Source of the DNA: Algoriphagus sp. A40 | GTDB taxonomy: Bacteria > Bacteroidota > Bacteroidia > Cytophagales > Cyclobacteriaceae | Length of the DNA: 64,000 bases | NCBI RefSeq assembly: GCF_002002735.1 | Contig: NZ_MUNY01000039.1 | Location: 87,243 to 151,242 of the forward strand | Reading direction: 5' to 3' | Shown: positions 1-8,596 of the stretch, piece by piece | Layout: the number at the start of each line of letters is the position of its first letter | Position numbering within the stretch: position 1 is the stretch's first letter | Made by a program: the position numbers and the translations under genes | Notes under the pieces: model-generated | Told to the model about the DNA's origin: nothing | Database searches by the model: none | What the model saw: the letters and a program-made list of their open reading frames with translations, nothing else

Positions 1-2029
1 TACCGCCGTTCAGCGACAGCTTGTTGCTGATGTTGATGTTGAAGAAGATGTTGGTACCAACCGCACGTTCCTGACCGATGTTGTCGTAGGTAGTGGAGAT
101 CACGCCATCGTTTCTAACTGTTCTCAAAGGCTGGATAGAACCGGTAGTGTTTCTGAAGAAACCAGTGAAATTCAATGTAGTACTTTTGATAAAGGTGCTG
201 TAGCCCAATTCGTAGTTGTCAGTCATCTCAGGATCCAGTTCTGGATTACCCTGGGAGATCTGCTGAGGGTTGGAGATATCGATGTTTGGGTTCAGGAATC
301 TCAGCGAAGGACGCTGAATTCTTCTGTTGTAAGCAGCCTTGATCAAGTTGCCGTTTTTCAGTTTTCTACTGGCATTCAAGCTTGGCACAAGAGTTCCATA
401 CGAAGGAATCTCAGCTTCAAATTCAGTTTTGAAATCCGCCTTGATCGTGGTGTATTCATATCTCAATCCTGCTTTCAGTGTATAATTAGTCAGGAAAGGA
501 GTCGTATAGGACGCATATCCTGCAGTCACATTTTGGTCATAGCTAAACTCGTTGTTCAGAGAAGGATCTTCCAATTCTACAAACTCCCCATCTTCACCCT
601 CAGCCAAGAAGTAGGAGAAATCGGAATAGGCCTTTCTCAGGATATTCTTCGCTCCATATTCCAGGATTTTGTTGCCTTTTTCATCCAAAGGAGTCACATA
701 ATCCAACTGAACGGTAAATTCTTCATTCTTGCTTGGGTTGACGTTTCTAGTTCTGGAAAAGACTTCGTCCAAATCCTCATTGTCAAACAGGGTATTGGTG
801 AAGGAATTATCACGGTCATTGTTACTGTAAAGAGTCAGGAAGCTTAACTCTCTGCCTTTTTTCTCAAAAGTCCGGGTATAGTTCAAGCTGACGTCGACGG
901 AGTTAGAATTGTCAATCGTGTTGGTTCCACGGTTTTGAGTTCCTCTTAGCACATCACCCAAATAGTTTTGAGTGAGGAAGTCGGTCTGCCAGTTTTCGGA
1001 GTTTCTCAGACCAAAGTTCACAGCACCGGTAAGGAAGTTATACTCATTGATATCGTAGTCCACACCGAAGTTGTATCGACCGAAGACATCCCGGCGTTCT
1101 GTATCAGCTGATTGCATTGAAGTAGACACTGTGCCGTCAGCATTGTTGGTCACCTGCTTGTTTTCAAAGCTTCCCAGGATGTTGTATCCAGCTCTGCCAA
1201 ATCCGCCCAACGAGAATCCGAACTTACCTTTTCTGGCACTGCCCTGAAGTCCAAGATTTGAGCCTCTCAGTCCAAAACCGGTGTTGACATTCAAGGTGGC
1301 ACCCTGAAGCGTGTTTTTCTTAGTTATAATGTTGATGACCCCTGAGGTACCTTCTGCGTCAAATCGGGCAGATGGGGAAGTTATTACTTCTACGGCCTTA
1401 ATCTCATCTGCAGGAATCTGCTTAAGCGCATCCGATATAGAGGAAGCTGCGATAGCTGAAGGTCTGTTGTTGATCAATACCAGGATATTGGAGCTACCTC
1501 TCATGGAGACGTTGCCATCAAGATCCACGGAGAGCATCGGCACTCTTCTCAATACGTCCGTACCGTCACCACCTGCAGTGGTCTTGTCGTTTTCTGCCTT
1601 ATAGATTGTGCGGTCTACGCGCTCCTCAATAAGTTCACGTTGGCCTTGTACAGTTACTTCTTCCAAAGCCACCCCTTCGTCGGTCATCCCGATTTCCCCT
1701 AGGTTGATGTCAGTGGAAAGGGAATTAATATTGACGGTTCTCTTGATCGTCTCGTATCCCAAAAAGGTAAGATGAAGTTCATATTCTCCCAGATCATATC
1801 CGGTGATATAAAAAACACCATCACCGTCGGCCACGGCACCGGAAGTGCTCACGTCCGTACCTACTTTATATAGTGCGGCAGTGGCATATCCTACGGCCTC
1901 CCCTGTCTTAAGATCCTTGGCGGTTCCGATGATTCGGCCTGCCGTTGTTCCAGCCTGTGGTTGCTGGGCTAATGTCATGCTCGTTCCGATAAAGAAAAAA
2001 GCAAATGCTAGATTGAGTAAATTTTTCAT
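1..2029 (-). CDS. TonB-dependent receptor / outer membrane beta-barrel protein (3' end outside window)
   Basis: I translated the minus strand from ATG at 2029; the frame stays open to the window edge (about 676 codons), so the C-terminus is missing. An N-terminal signal peptide ends near ALAQQ-type residues (about 1-22). It is followed by a carboxypeptidase-regulatory-like beta-sandwich (about 30-115, with GYATAALYK and FLGYETIKR), a plug domain (about 125-240, with VLRRVPMLSVD and GVINIITKK), and a long beta-barrel rich in aromatic strands (YEYTTIKADF, NPELDPEMTDNYELGY). This matches the Bacteroidota OMP_b-brl_3 type of TonB-dependent receptors. Substrate is unknown; no SusD-like partner is visible. 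It is divergent from the sensor kinase at 2288, with 258 bp between them. Confidence 0.9.
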   Translation of the reverse strand, partial: MKNLLNLAFAFFFIGTSMTLAQQPQAGTTAGRIIGTAKDLKTGEAVGYATAALYKVGTDVSTSGAVADGDGVFYITGYDLGEYELHLTFLGYETIKRTVNINSLSTDINLGEIGMTDEGVALEEVTVQGQRELIEERVDRTIYKAENDKTTAGGDGTDVLRRVPMLSVDLDGNVSMRGSSNILVLINNRPSAIAASSISDALKQIPADEIKAVEVITSPSARFDAEGTSGVINIITKKNTLQGATLNVNTGFGLRGSNLGLQGSARKGKFGFSLGGFGRAGYNILGSFENKQVTNNADGTVSTSMQSADTERRDVFGRYNFGVDYDINEYNFLTGAVNFGLRNSENWQTDFLTQNYLGDVLRGTQNRGTNTIDNSNSVDVSLNYTRTFEKKGRELSFLTLYSNNDRDNSFTNTLFDNEDLDEVFSRTRNVNPSKNEEFTVQLDYVTPLDEKGNKILEYGAKNILRKAYSDFSYFLAEGEDGEFVELEDPSLNNEFSYDQNVTAGYASYTTPFLTNYTLKAGLRYEYTTIKADFKTEFEAEIPSYGTLVPSLNASRKLKNGNLIKAAYNRRIQRPSLRFLNPNIDISNPQQISQGNPELDPEMTDNYELGYSTFIKSTTLNFTGFFRNTTGSIQPLRTVRNDGVISTTYDNIGQERAVGTNIFFNINISNKLSLNGG

Positions 2030-2287
2030 GGTTTTGTTTTCAAAAGAGGGCTTCTGCCATTTGATACCCCAAAGTTGGATGCAAAGTTTCGCCCTAAAAA
2101 ATGTAATAGACCAGCAGGTGCATCCTGTCGACAAATACCCCCAAATCCAAGACAAAGCCCATAGACTGGTCAATTCCCGGCTTCATCCTCCCAAAAGTGG
2201 TTTCCATAGGCCAAAACACCGAATTGGTAGATTTGATTTGAGGGTTAACAGTAATTTCTTTTAGTTTGGAGACTGAATATCAACCTC

Positions 2288-3373
2288 ATGCTATCCTTCT
2301 CACCCAAAAAACGTCTTTCGGCACTAGTACACATTCTGGGTTGGTTTATGCTCTGCATTGTGTTATTGCTGCTTTCTCCACTTTCATGGAGAATGGGCGA
2401 AGTGGAACTGCCCATCCAATTTTGGTGGAAACAGGTCTTTCTGGTAGTCCTTCTGATTTCCATCTTTTATACCAATGCCGCCATTATAGTCCCCAAAATC
2501 CTGCTCAGGGGTAAGAACTACTTATACCTTTTGGTTATAATCTTGGGAGCAGTATTTTTCTATGGATTCGTAATCTACTTCGAGCAGTTTATCAACTATG
2601 GGGAAAAAATGCATCAGGTATTCAATCCCGACAAGCCTTATATACCCGGTGGAAAAAGATGGATGCCTGGAGATGTTTTTCACCTGATGCTTTATGTTAT
2701 TTCCATCGGTTTGAGTACTTCTCTTGCTCTGGTACAGAAATGGCAAAAAGACGAATCCCTGCGCCGGGAACTTGATCGACAGCGGATCAATACCGAACTG
2801 TCTTATTTAAAGGCTCAGATCAATCCTCACTTCTTCTTCAACACACTCAATAACATCTATGCACTCACCAATCTGGACGTGAAAAAAGCTCAGGAAGCTC
2901 TTCTCAAGCTGTCCAGAATGATGCGCTATGTGCTCTACGAAAATCAAAAAAATGAAACTCTCCTTAGCAAAGAGGTCAAATTTATCGAAGATTACATTGA
3001 GCTGATGAAAATGAGAATGACCGAAAAGGTCAAACTCAAAATCGAAATCGAAGAACCAAAAGAAGATTTGGTCATTGCGCCGATGTTGTTGTTGCCCTTT
3101 TTGGAAAACTGCTTCAAGCACGGTGTAAGCTCCCAACAGGAAAGCGAAATTCTGGTCAAACTGGAAGTTATGGGCGATACGCTCTTTTTCGAAACCAAAA
3201 ACCATATCTTCCCACTCAATCCGGACAGTCCGGAGGCAAAAGAAAACGGCATTGGATTGACCAATACCCAACGACGTTTGAGTTTGCTTTATCCCAATAA
3301 ACACCGGCTTAAATTCGGCAAGGACGAATTAACCCATCAGTATTCAGTCAATCTCACTATCAATCTCACATGA
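2288..3373 (+). CDS. LytS-type sensor histidine kinase
   Basis: This is a 361-aa membrane histidine kinase. Four hydrophobic segments (about residues 12-32, 48-66, 78-98 and 128-148) are followed by a short coiled linker. The His_kinase domain has QINPHFFFNTLNN with the phospho-acceptor His at residue 181, and an HATPase_c-type C-terminus with an N-box (LPFLENCFKHG) and a G-box (NGIGLTNTQRRL). There is no separate periplasmic sensor domain. The stop overlaps the ATG of the LytTR regulator at 3370 by 4 bp, so the two are co-translated and form a two-component system. This family commonly senses envelope state or small ligands; the ligand here is unknown. Confidence 0.93.
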   Translation: MLSFSPKKRLSALVHILGWFMLCIVLLLLSPLSWRMGEVELPIQFWWKQVFLVVLLISIFYTNAAIIVPKILLRGKNYLYLLVIILGAVFFYGFVIYFEQFINYGEKMHQVFNPDKPYIPGGKRWMPGDVFHLMLYVISIGLSTSLALVQKWQKDESLRRELDRQRINTELSYLKAQINPHFFFNTLNNIYALTNLDVKKAQEALLKLSRMMRYVLYENQKNETLLSKEVKFIEDYIELMKMRMTEKVKLKIEIEEPKEDLVIAPMLLLPFLENCFKHGVSSQQESEILVKLEVMGDTLFFETKNHIFPLNPDSPEAKENGIGLTNTQRRLSLLYPNKHRLKFGKDELTHQYSVNLTINLT

Positions 3374-4113
3374 TTCTGAAATGTGTTGCCATAGACGATG
3401 AGCCTCTAGCGCTTGAACTGCTGAGCAAATTTATCAGCCAAACCGCATTTCTGAAACTGGAAGGCCGGTTTTCCAACGCAATAGAGGCATTGGGATTTAT
3501 CAATCAGAACGAGGTTCAGCTCATTTTTATGGACATTCAGATGCCGGATCTTTCAGGCATGGAGCTCGCCAGAATTTTGGACGGGAAAAAGAACTCCGAT
3601 AAAACACGCATCATTTTCTGTACAGCCTACCATCAGTTTGCGATCGAAGGGTACAAGGTGGAAGCTTTGGACTACCTGCTGAAGCCTTACAGCTATGAAG
3701 ATTTCCTCAATGCTGCTACCAAAGCCTACCAATATTTCGACAGGGTCAATAATGCTCCTGCTCCAAAAACCCTAGAACCAACAGCTCAGCAGGATTTTAT
3801 TTTCCTGAAAGTCGAGTACCAGCTGGTCAAAGTAAAGCTCAAAGACATCACTCATGTGGAAGCTTACAAGGATTATGTGAAAGTTCACCTGAAGTCCAAA
3901 GCCAATCCCCTTTTGTCTCTTACCAGCATGAAAAACATGGAAGAATTGCTTCCTTCGGAAAAATTCATGCGGGTGCATCGGTCTTTTATTGTGGCCTTGG
4001 ATCACATTGATTCCGTATCCAAAAATGTCATCCAAATCGGAGATCACCATATCGCTGTTGGAGAAAACTACAAAGAGCAGTTTTTGGAGTTTTTGGCCAA
4101 ATGGATGAACTGA
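3370..4113 (+). CDS. LytTR-family response regulator
   Basis: This 247-aa protein has an N-terminal receiver domain with acidic pair DDE at residues 9-11, phospho-acceptor Asp55 in FMDIQMPD, a conserved Thr in FCTAYH and the Lys in LLKPYSYEDF. A LytTR DNA-binding domain follows from about residue 142 to the end (FLKVEYQLVKV, HVEAYKDYVKVHL, RVHRSFIVALDHI, VGENYKEQFLEFL). It is the cognate partner of the LytS-like kinase, whose stop it overlaps. Target genes cannot be read from the window; the divergent TonB-receptor gene is a possible but unproven target. Confidence 0.94.
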   Translation: MILKCVAIDDEPLALELLSKFISQTAFLKLEGRFSNAIEALGFINQNEVQLIFMDIQMPDLSGMELARILDGKKNSDKTRIIFCTAYHQFAIEGYKVEALDYLLKPYSYEDFLNAATKAYQYFDRVNNAPAPKTLEPTAQQDFIFLKVEYQLVKVKLKDITHVEAYKDYVKVHLKSKANPLLSLTSMKNMEELLPSEKFMRVHRSFIVALDHIDSVSKNVIQIGDHHIAVGENYKEQFLEFLAKWMN

Positions 4114-4133
4114 TTCAATAGGCAGTGATAAGT

Positions 4134-4191
4134 GGGCAGTGGGCAGTGGGCAGTGGGCTGACCTTTGAGGTTTTCTTAAACCTCGAAGGTC
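4134..4191. repeat. Heptamer tandem repeat followed by a hairpin
   Basis: Three perfect and one partial copy of GGGCAGT lie at 4134-4158, directly followed by an imperfect 14-bp inverted repeat (4160-4173 / 4178-4191, GACCTTTGAGGTTT against AAACCTCGAAGGTC, loop TCTT). The hairpin lies 46 bp after the stop of the LytTR gene. It may act as its terminator, although no clean T-run follows. Its sequence resembles the hairpin at 29735-29767, so it may belong to an interspersed palindrome family. Confidence 0.7.
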
Positions 4192-4281
4192 TCAAGGGCT
4201 AAACGCAGCGACATCATCGGAAGTCCGGAAGCCTGTTTTCAAGCACTAAAAACGGCCATTTTTCCATGCTTCAATCCTCTT

Positions 4282-4758
4282 TCAATCGATCCTCGTGTAG
4301 ACTTGCGGAGCACCGCAATTTGCGTTGGATGGGCAAATAGATTCCAATTGCTTGTAGTTTTCACTGACTGCATACTGCTCGAAATACCCCTCTATCTCAT
4401 AAGTAGTCAGCTCTTCTTTTGGAATAAAATCAATATCTGCAATTCCCATCGAATAGAACTCATCGTAATAGAGAGAAACCACGCCATCAGAAATTGTATA
4501 TGTTCCGCTCGCATAGTTTGTGTAACCAAGTAAATCGCCTGATTCTGCATCTTTGGTCACACCTTCCCGATAAAAGCCGCCATCCGCCCTCAAATGAAAA
4601 GTATTCACAAAGTCATAGAGTCCAAAACCCCAGGATCCACTACCTCGAAACACCGATTCATAGCTACCGCGAACCTTGGCCTCTGGACTTAAATTCTCAT
4701 CATTGCAGCCGAATAAACTGATGAGCAGAAGGAGAATTGGGAATAGTTTTGCTTTCAT
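4282..4758 (-). CDS. Lipoprotein of unknown function
   Basis: This 158-aa protein begins with a lipoprotein signal (LLLLISLFGCNDE, lipobox Cys about residue 18). The mature part contains VRGSYESVFRGSGSWG, FHLRADGGFYREG and GTYTISDGVVSLYYDE. That alternation of beta-strands resembles lipocalin-like or META-type small lipoproteins of Bacteroidota. Two late cysteines (ICPSNANCGAP) may form a disulfide. It is convergent with the LytTR regulator. No function is assigned. Confidence 0.75.
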   Translation of the reverse strand: MKAKLFPILLLLISLFGCNDENLSPEAKVRGSYESVFRGSGSWGFGLYDFVNTFHLRADGGFYREGVTKDAESGDLLGYTNYASGTYTISDGVVSLYYDEFYSMGIADIDFIPKEELTTYEIEGYFEQYAVSENYKQLESICPSNANCGAPQVYTRID

Positions 4759-4900
4759 TTGGTTGTTGTTATAAAAAAGAGTTGTTCAAATTGCAATTAA
4801 TCCCATTACGGAATACGGTCACTAAAGGCTACATAGATTAAAAAAAATCATTTTAAATCGTAGTTCAAGAGGATTATTTTTCCTTTATCCAAAATTAAAT

Positions 4901-5377
4901 ATGACCCAAGATCAAAAGTATTTCATGCGGAAAGCCATAGAATTGGCAAAAGAAGGCATGCTTACCGGAAACGGGGGTCCTTTCGGTTGCGTGGTTGTCA
5001 AAGACGGTAAGATCGTCGGGCAAGGCTTTAATATGGTATTAAAAACCAAGGATCCCACTGCCCACGCTGAGGTTGTAGCTATCAGGGATGCCTGTAAAAC
5101 CCTGGATAATTTCCAGTTGGATGGGTGTGAAGTGTATACTTCCTGCGAACCATGCCCTATGTGTCTGGGAGCGATTTTTTGGGCAAGACCTGCCAAAGTC
5201 TATTATGCCTGCACCAAAGAGGATGCGGCCAACGCAGGGTTTGACGACGAGTTTATCTACCAGGAAATCGAAATCCAGCCGGAGCTTCGCAAGATTCCCA
5301 TGATCTCCTTTTTGCGGGAGGAAAGCCTAAAAGCTTTTGGGCTTTGGAAGGAAAAAGGGAATAAGACCTTGTATTGA
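4901..5377 (+). CDS. guaD: Guanine deaminase (CDA-fold nucleoside deaminase)
   Basis: This 158-aa cytoplasmic zinc deaminase is close to the usual length of Bacillus-type GuaD. The zinc/proton-shuttle motif HAE is at residues 55-57, and the second zinc motif PCPMC supplies Cys85 and Cys88. The downstream GFDDEFIYQEI segment and C-terminal aromatic tail ending LWKEKGNKTLY are typical of guanine deaminase rather than tRNA adenosine deaminase TadA. It would convert guanine to xanthine plus ammonia in purine salvage. It appears monocistronic, and no purine genes are adjacent. A related nucleoside deaminase of other substrate specificity cannot be excluded. Confidence 0.85.
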   Translation: MTQDQKYFMRKAIELAKEGMLTGNGGPFGCVVVKDGKIVGQGFNMVLKTKDPTAHAEVVAIRDACKTLDNFQLDGCEVYTSCEPCPMCLGAIFWARPAKVYYACTKEDAANAGFDDEFIYQEIEIQPELRKIPMISFLREESLKAFGLWKEKGNKTLY

Positions 5378-5539
5378 AGATTTTTGATTTACGATTTACG
5401 CCGTTCAAATCGCAATGATGGGCTATAAGGGATCTTTGATCTAAGCGCTCTCTCATCAATTTCCAGCTTCTGTCCCTTTTCAAATCAGGCCAATTATATT
5501 AATAGCTGCAAAGCATCTTTCCCTTAAACCCGTCCCAAA

Positions 5540-6244
5540 ATGAGCCAGATCAAAACCTTTTTTCTATTCTTCTTTTTGTTGCTGCCAACCTTCGTTTTCG
5601 CCCAGCAGGACTTGAAGGCGTCTTATAACTACGGCAAGTCGGTGGCAGTTTTTGGAGGTTCGGTTTCGGTGATCCCGCCTAGCGATATCGCCAAAAACAT
5701 GTGGAAAGAGCGACTCGGAATGACAATTACTACTTATGGAGTGGGTGGTGCAGGCTTCTCTTCACTTCAGGGCAAGTCCCTCCAGCAGCAAGTGGACGAA
5801 GCAGGTGTCTTTGACATCTATATCCTTTGGGCCTCTACAAATGACTACACCAACAAGCGGGAAGTAGGAAGCTATACCGATTTCACTGAATTTGACGGCT
5901 ATGACAGCAGCAAGCTGATTACCCAGGCTGGCGGGATCAATTATTGCATCAAAAAAATCTACGCGATCAACCCCAATGCCCAAATCTATTTTTTCACCTC
6001 CAGCAAAGCCTTCAATGACCGCGGGGCCTACGATCCATTGGCTGCTGACGGAATGGCCGCCTATGTCGCGATGCAAAAACAAATCTGCGAACTCCACGGC
6101 ATTCCCTACCTGGATCAGTTCACGCTCGGCGGTTACAATATGTATAACAAACACCTTTACTACGTCGACCCCATCCACATGAACTCAGAAGGGTACAGGC
6201 AACTAGGCGAGCTGCAAGTGGCTTTTTTGGCATTTCCAGATTGA
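5540..6244 (+). CDS. Secreted SGNH/GDSL-family hydrolase
   Basis: This 234-aa protein has a signal peptide (about 1-21, ending VFAQQ). SGNH blocks are visible: nucleophile Ser41 in VFGGSVS (GGS in place of GDS), oxyanion Gly in YGVGGAGFSS, Asn101 in WASTNDYTN, and the catalytic Asp210/His213 pair in VDPIHMNSEGY. The fold fits esterases or carbohydrate acetylesterases acting in the periplasm or outside the cell. Substrate is unknown. The neighbouring secreted sugar-isomerase-like protein is convergent, so a shared carbohydrate role is only a guess. Confidence 0.85.
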   Translation: MSQIKTFFLFFFLLLPTFVFAQQDLKASYNYGKSVAVFGGSVSVIPPSDIAKNMWKERLGMTITTYGVGGAGFSSLQGKSLQQQVDEAGVFDIYILWASTNDYTNKREVGSYTDFTEFDGYDSSKLITQAGGINYCIKKIYAINPNAQIYFFTSSKAFNDRGAYDPLAADGMAAYVAMQKQICELHGIPYLDQFTLGGYNMYNKHLYYVDPIHMNSEGYRQLGELQVAFLAFPD

Positions 6245-6312
6245 GGAAAAAATCCAGCACTCCGCCTCTCACCATTTACCACTCACACTCAATCTTCCAG
6301 CTTCCCGACTTC

Positions 6313-7164
6313 CTACTTCTTCAAACTGTGCAGAAATGCAATGCTTTTCGGTACCTGCTTGTAATAGATCGGGCTTTCATCCTCTAGATAAAAATGCTCC
6401 ACCCCAGCTGCTTTTGCAGCTTTCAGGATTGAAGGAAGATCTAGTTGACCGGTTCCAAGGGCTACATCATTTTCGGTTGGCGTTCCGCCTGACATATTTC
6501 CTTTCACTCCTTTTTTGAGATCTTTCATGTGCATCAGTTTGAAGCGGTTACCATATTTAGCCAGCAAAGCAGCAGGATCGGCTCCGGGAAAAAACGTCCA
6601 AAGGATATCCATCTCAAAGCTTACGTAGGCTGGATTGGTTTCCTGGAGCATCAGGTCAAACAATGTCCCATCCCCATATGGCTGAAATTCATAACCGTGG
6701 TTGTGGTAAGCGAAAGTCAAGCCGTGTTCCTCTTTCAGGATCTTCCCGACAGCATTGAAATCAGCTATAGTCTGTTTGGCAACCTCCAGCGTAAAAGGTG
6801 CGGTATGGGGTACCCAAGCTACTCTGACAAACTTTGCTCCCAAAGTTTTGGCATTTTCAGCGACAGTAGCGGTCTTTTCCATGAGGTCTTTGTACCCAAC
6901 ACCAAAGGAAGAACAATGCATACCGCGCTTGTCCAGTTCCTTTTTGATATCAGCTGCGGCATGGCCAAAGAGATTGGAAAACTCCATATCCGTAATCCCC
7001 ATTTTCTGCAAAGTGTCCAGAGTGGCAGGAAGATCTTTTGAAAAGCTGGTTCTATAAGTATAGGAAACCATTCCTGGCATCTCAGGAAAGAGCAGCTCCT
7101 GAGCTTGAACCTGCAGGGCAAAAAAGAACACTGCGATGAGAGAGAAAAGGGATTTATTAATCAT
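6313..7164 (-). CDS. Exported sugar phosphate isomerase/epimerase-like protein (xylose isomerase-like TIM barrel)
   Basis: This 283-aa protein has a clear signal peptide (MINKSLFSLIAVFFFALQVQAQ). The rest is an AP-endonuclease-2/xylose-isomerase-like TIM barrel with typical pieces: MGITDMEFSNLFG, FAYHNHGYEFQP, VSFEMDILWTFFPGADP, FKLMHMKDLKKG, and HFYLEDESPIYYKQVPKSIAFL near the C-terminus. Candidate metal ligands are the Glu, Asp and His residues in those motifs. Bacteroidota carry many exported members of this family, often in sugar or sugar-acid catabolism. The reaction is not known. Confidence 0.85.
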   Translation of the reverse strand: MINKSLFSLIAVFFFALQVQAQELLFPEMPGMVSYTYRTSFSKDLPATLDTLQKMGITDMEFSNLFGHAAADIKKELDKRGMHCSSFGVGYKDLMEKTATVAENAKTLGAKFVRVAWVPHTAPFTLEVAKQTIADFNAVGKILKEEHGLTFAYHNHGYEFQPYGDGTLFDLMLQETNPAYVSFEMDILWTFFPGADPAALLAKYGNRFKLMHMKDLKKGVKGNMSGGTPTENDVALGTGQLDLPSILKAAKAAGVEHFYLEDESPIYYKQVPKSIAFLHSLKK

Positions 7165-7224
7165 GGCTGTTTTGGGAAGATTTACATTCTAAGTTAATCC
7201 TACTTTTCATTCCCGCAAGGAACG

Positions 7225-7377
7225 CTGTTTGGGATTTGCAATCTCGAATTCTATTCATAGGATTTGAAATCCGACCAAAAACACCTGAGATAAATTCAAT
7301 GGGACTGATTTTCCAAACAAAAGCAGTCTGAAGACTGCAACAATTTGGATCCAAGTCCAAAGACTTGAACCAGGTCG
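7225..7377. repeat. Interspersed repeat, copy 1 (compound palindromes), in the 313-bp gap upstream of 7478
   Basis: This stretch fills much of the non-coding interval 7165-7477. It contains GATTTGCAATCTCGAA, then AGGATTTGAAATCCG, then AGTCTGAAGACTGCAA, then a CCAAGTCCAAAGACTTG palindrome. The same modules in the same order and orientation recur at 9765-9935, and parts recur at 11521-11660 and 33050-33095. No ORF is convincing here. It looks like a non-autonomous interspersed element. Confidence 0.75.
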
Positions 7378-7477
7378 TTCACTTTGGATTCCGCTTATAA
7401 AATTTCACTTTGAATCGAGGCTAATTATAGATAAATTCCTTATTCACAATCAGATAAATACATAAACCCTTTCTACC

Positions 7478-8596
7478 ATGAAAAAGTCAGTATTAATTTT
7501 TGGAGTTTGTGCACTGGTGGCGGGTATTACCGCATTCACATTTCGCGCTGAGGAATTGCCCTATAATCTAAAAAGGGGGACACCTGAGATCAAATCTATT
7601 ACTTCCCTGGCCTTTGGTCCGGATGGCATCCTGTTTATCGGAGACTCCAAAGGTGCCTCAGTCATTGCAGTGAACACCAAAGACGCAAGCAATTCTGTAT
7701 TACAGCCTATCAATTCAATCGGAATTGATAAAAAATTAGCGGGCATGTTGGGAACCACAGAAGAGAATATCTCCATCCTGGATATTGCAGTAAATCCTAT
7801 TTCCAAGAAAGTTTATCTGGCTGTTCAATCCGGCGATGGCACTCCAGTCCTCCTAAGTATTGAAGGAGAAACTATTGCACCTGTTTCGCTGAAAGATGTA
7901 GAATTTGATGTGGTGGTGCTGAATAACTCTCCCGCCGAGGATGCGAAAGACGGAAGAGGAAGACCGCTGCGGATTTCCTCTATCTCTGATTTGGGATATG
8001 CTAACGGCAAGTTGCTGGTAAGCGGGCTTTCAAATCAGGAATTCAGCTCCACTTTCCGAAGTATTCCTTTCCCATTTACCGATAAGCAGGATTTTGCCTC
8101 GTTGGAAATCTTCCACGCGGCTCATGGCAAATATGAAACGACCTCGCCAATTAAGACTTTCACCACAGCCCAGGTGAATGGAAAAGAATATCTGGTTGCG
8201 AGCTATACGTGCACGCCATTGGTACTTTTTCCCATGGATGAATTGAAAGCAGGAACTCACGTCAAAGGAAGAACCATAGCAGAAATGGGCAGTGGAAACC
8301 AACCTTTGGATTTGGTGAATATGGAAAAGGACGGTAAATCCTTTTTGGTGATGGCCAACTCCAACAGACCGGTATTCCGTGTTGATTTTAATGATATTGA
8401 GAATTTCGAAGGATCACTTACCGAACCTGTCACCGCAAATTTTGCCACAGATGGAGTTGATTTCGTATCCATGCCGATGACCAATGTATTGCAGTTGGAC
8501 AAGATGAATGACGATACGATGGTGATCTTGCAGCGCAAATCCAATGGTTCACTGGATTTGTGGAGTACTGAAAAATCCGGGAATTTGCTGAAATAA
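7478..8596 (+). CDS. Exported protein of unknown function, probable beta-propeller
   Basis: This 372-aa protein has an N-terminal signal (MKKSVLIFGVCALVAGITAF). Repeating strand patterns such as SLAFGPDGILFIGDSKGASVIAV, ILDIAVNPISKKVYLAVQSG and GNQPLDLVNMEKDGKSFLVMANSN suggest a beta-propeller of the NHL/YVTN kind. A single Cys sits in SYTCTPLVLFP. No catalytic motif was recognised. Its TAA stop overlaps the ATG of the next lipoprotein gene by one base (TAATG), so the two are co-translated and probably work together at the cell envelope. Confidence 0.7.
   Translation: MKKSVLIFGVCALVAGITAFTFRAEELPYNLKRGTPEIKSITSLAFGPDGILFIGDSKGASVIAVNTKDASNSVLQPINSIGIDKKLAGMLGTTEENISILDIAVNPISKKVYLAVQSGDGTPVLLSIEGETIAPVSLKDVEFDVVVLNNSPAEDAKDGRGRPLRISSISDLGYANGKLLVSGLSNQEFSSTFRSIPFPFTDKQDFASLEIFHAAHGKYETTSPIKTFTTAQVNGKEYLVASYTCTPLVLFPMDELKAGTHVKGRTIAEMGSGNQPLDLVNMEKDGKSFLVMANSNRPVFRVDFNDIENFEGSLTEPVTANFATDGVDFVSMPMTNVLQLDKMNDDTMVILQRKSNGSLDLWSTEKSGNLLK

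Noticed and set aside
7316..7377. T-arm-like GGTTCAAGTC sequences suggesting tRNAs (also at 9727 and 11531)
   Set aside because: No acceptor, D-arm or anticodon stem fits around them; they are modules of the interspersed CAAGTCTGAAGACTTG repeat.
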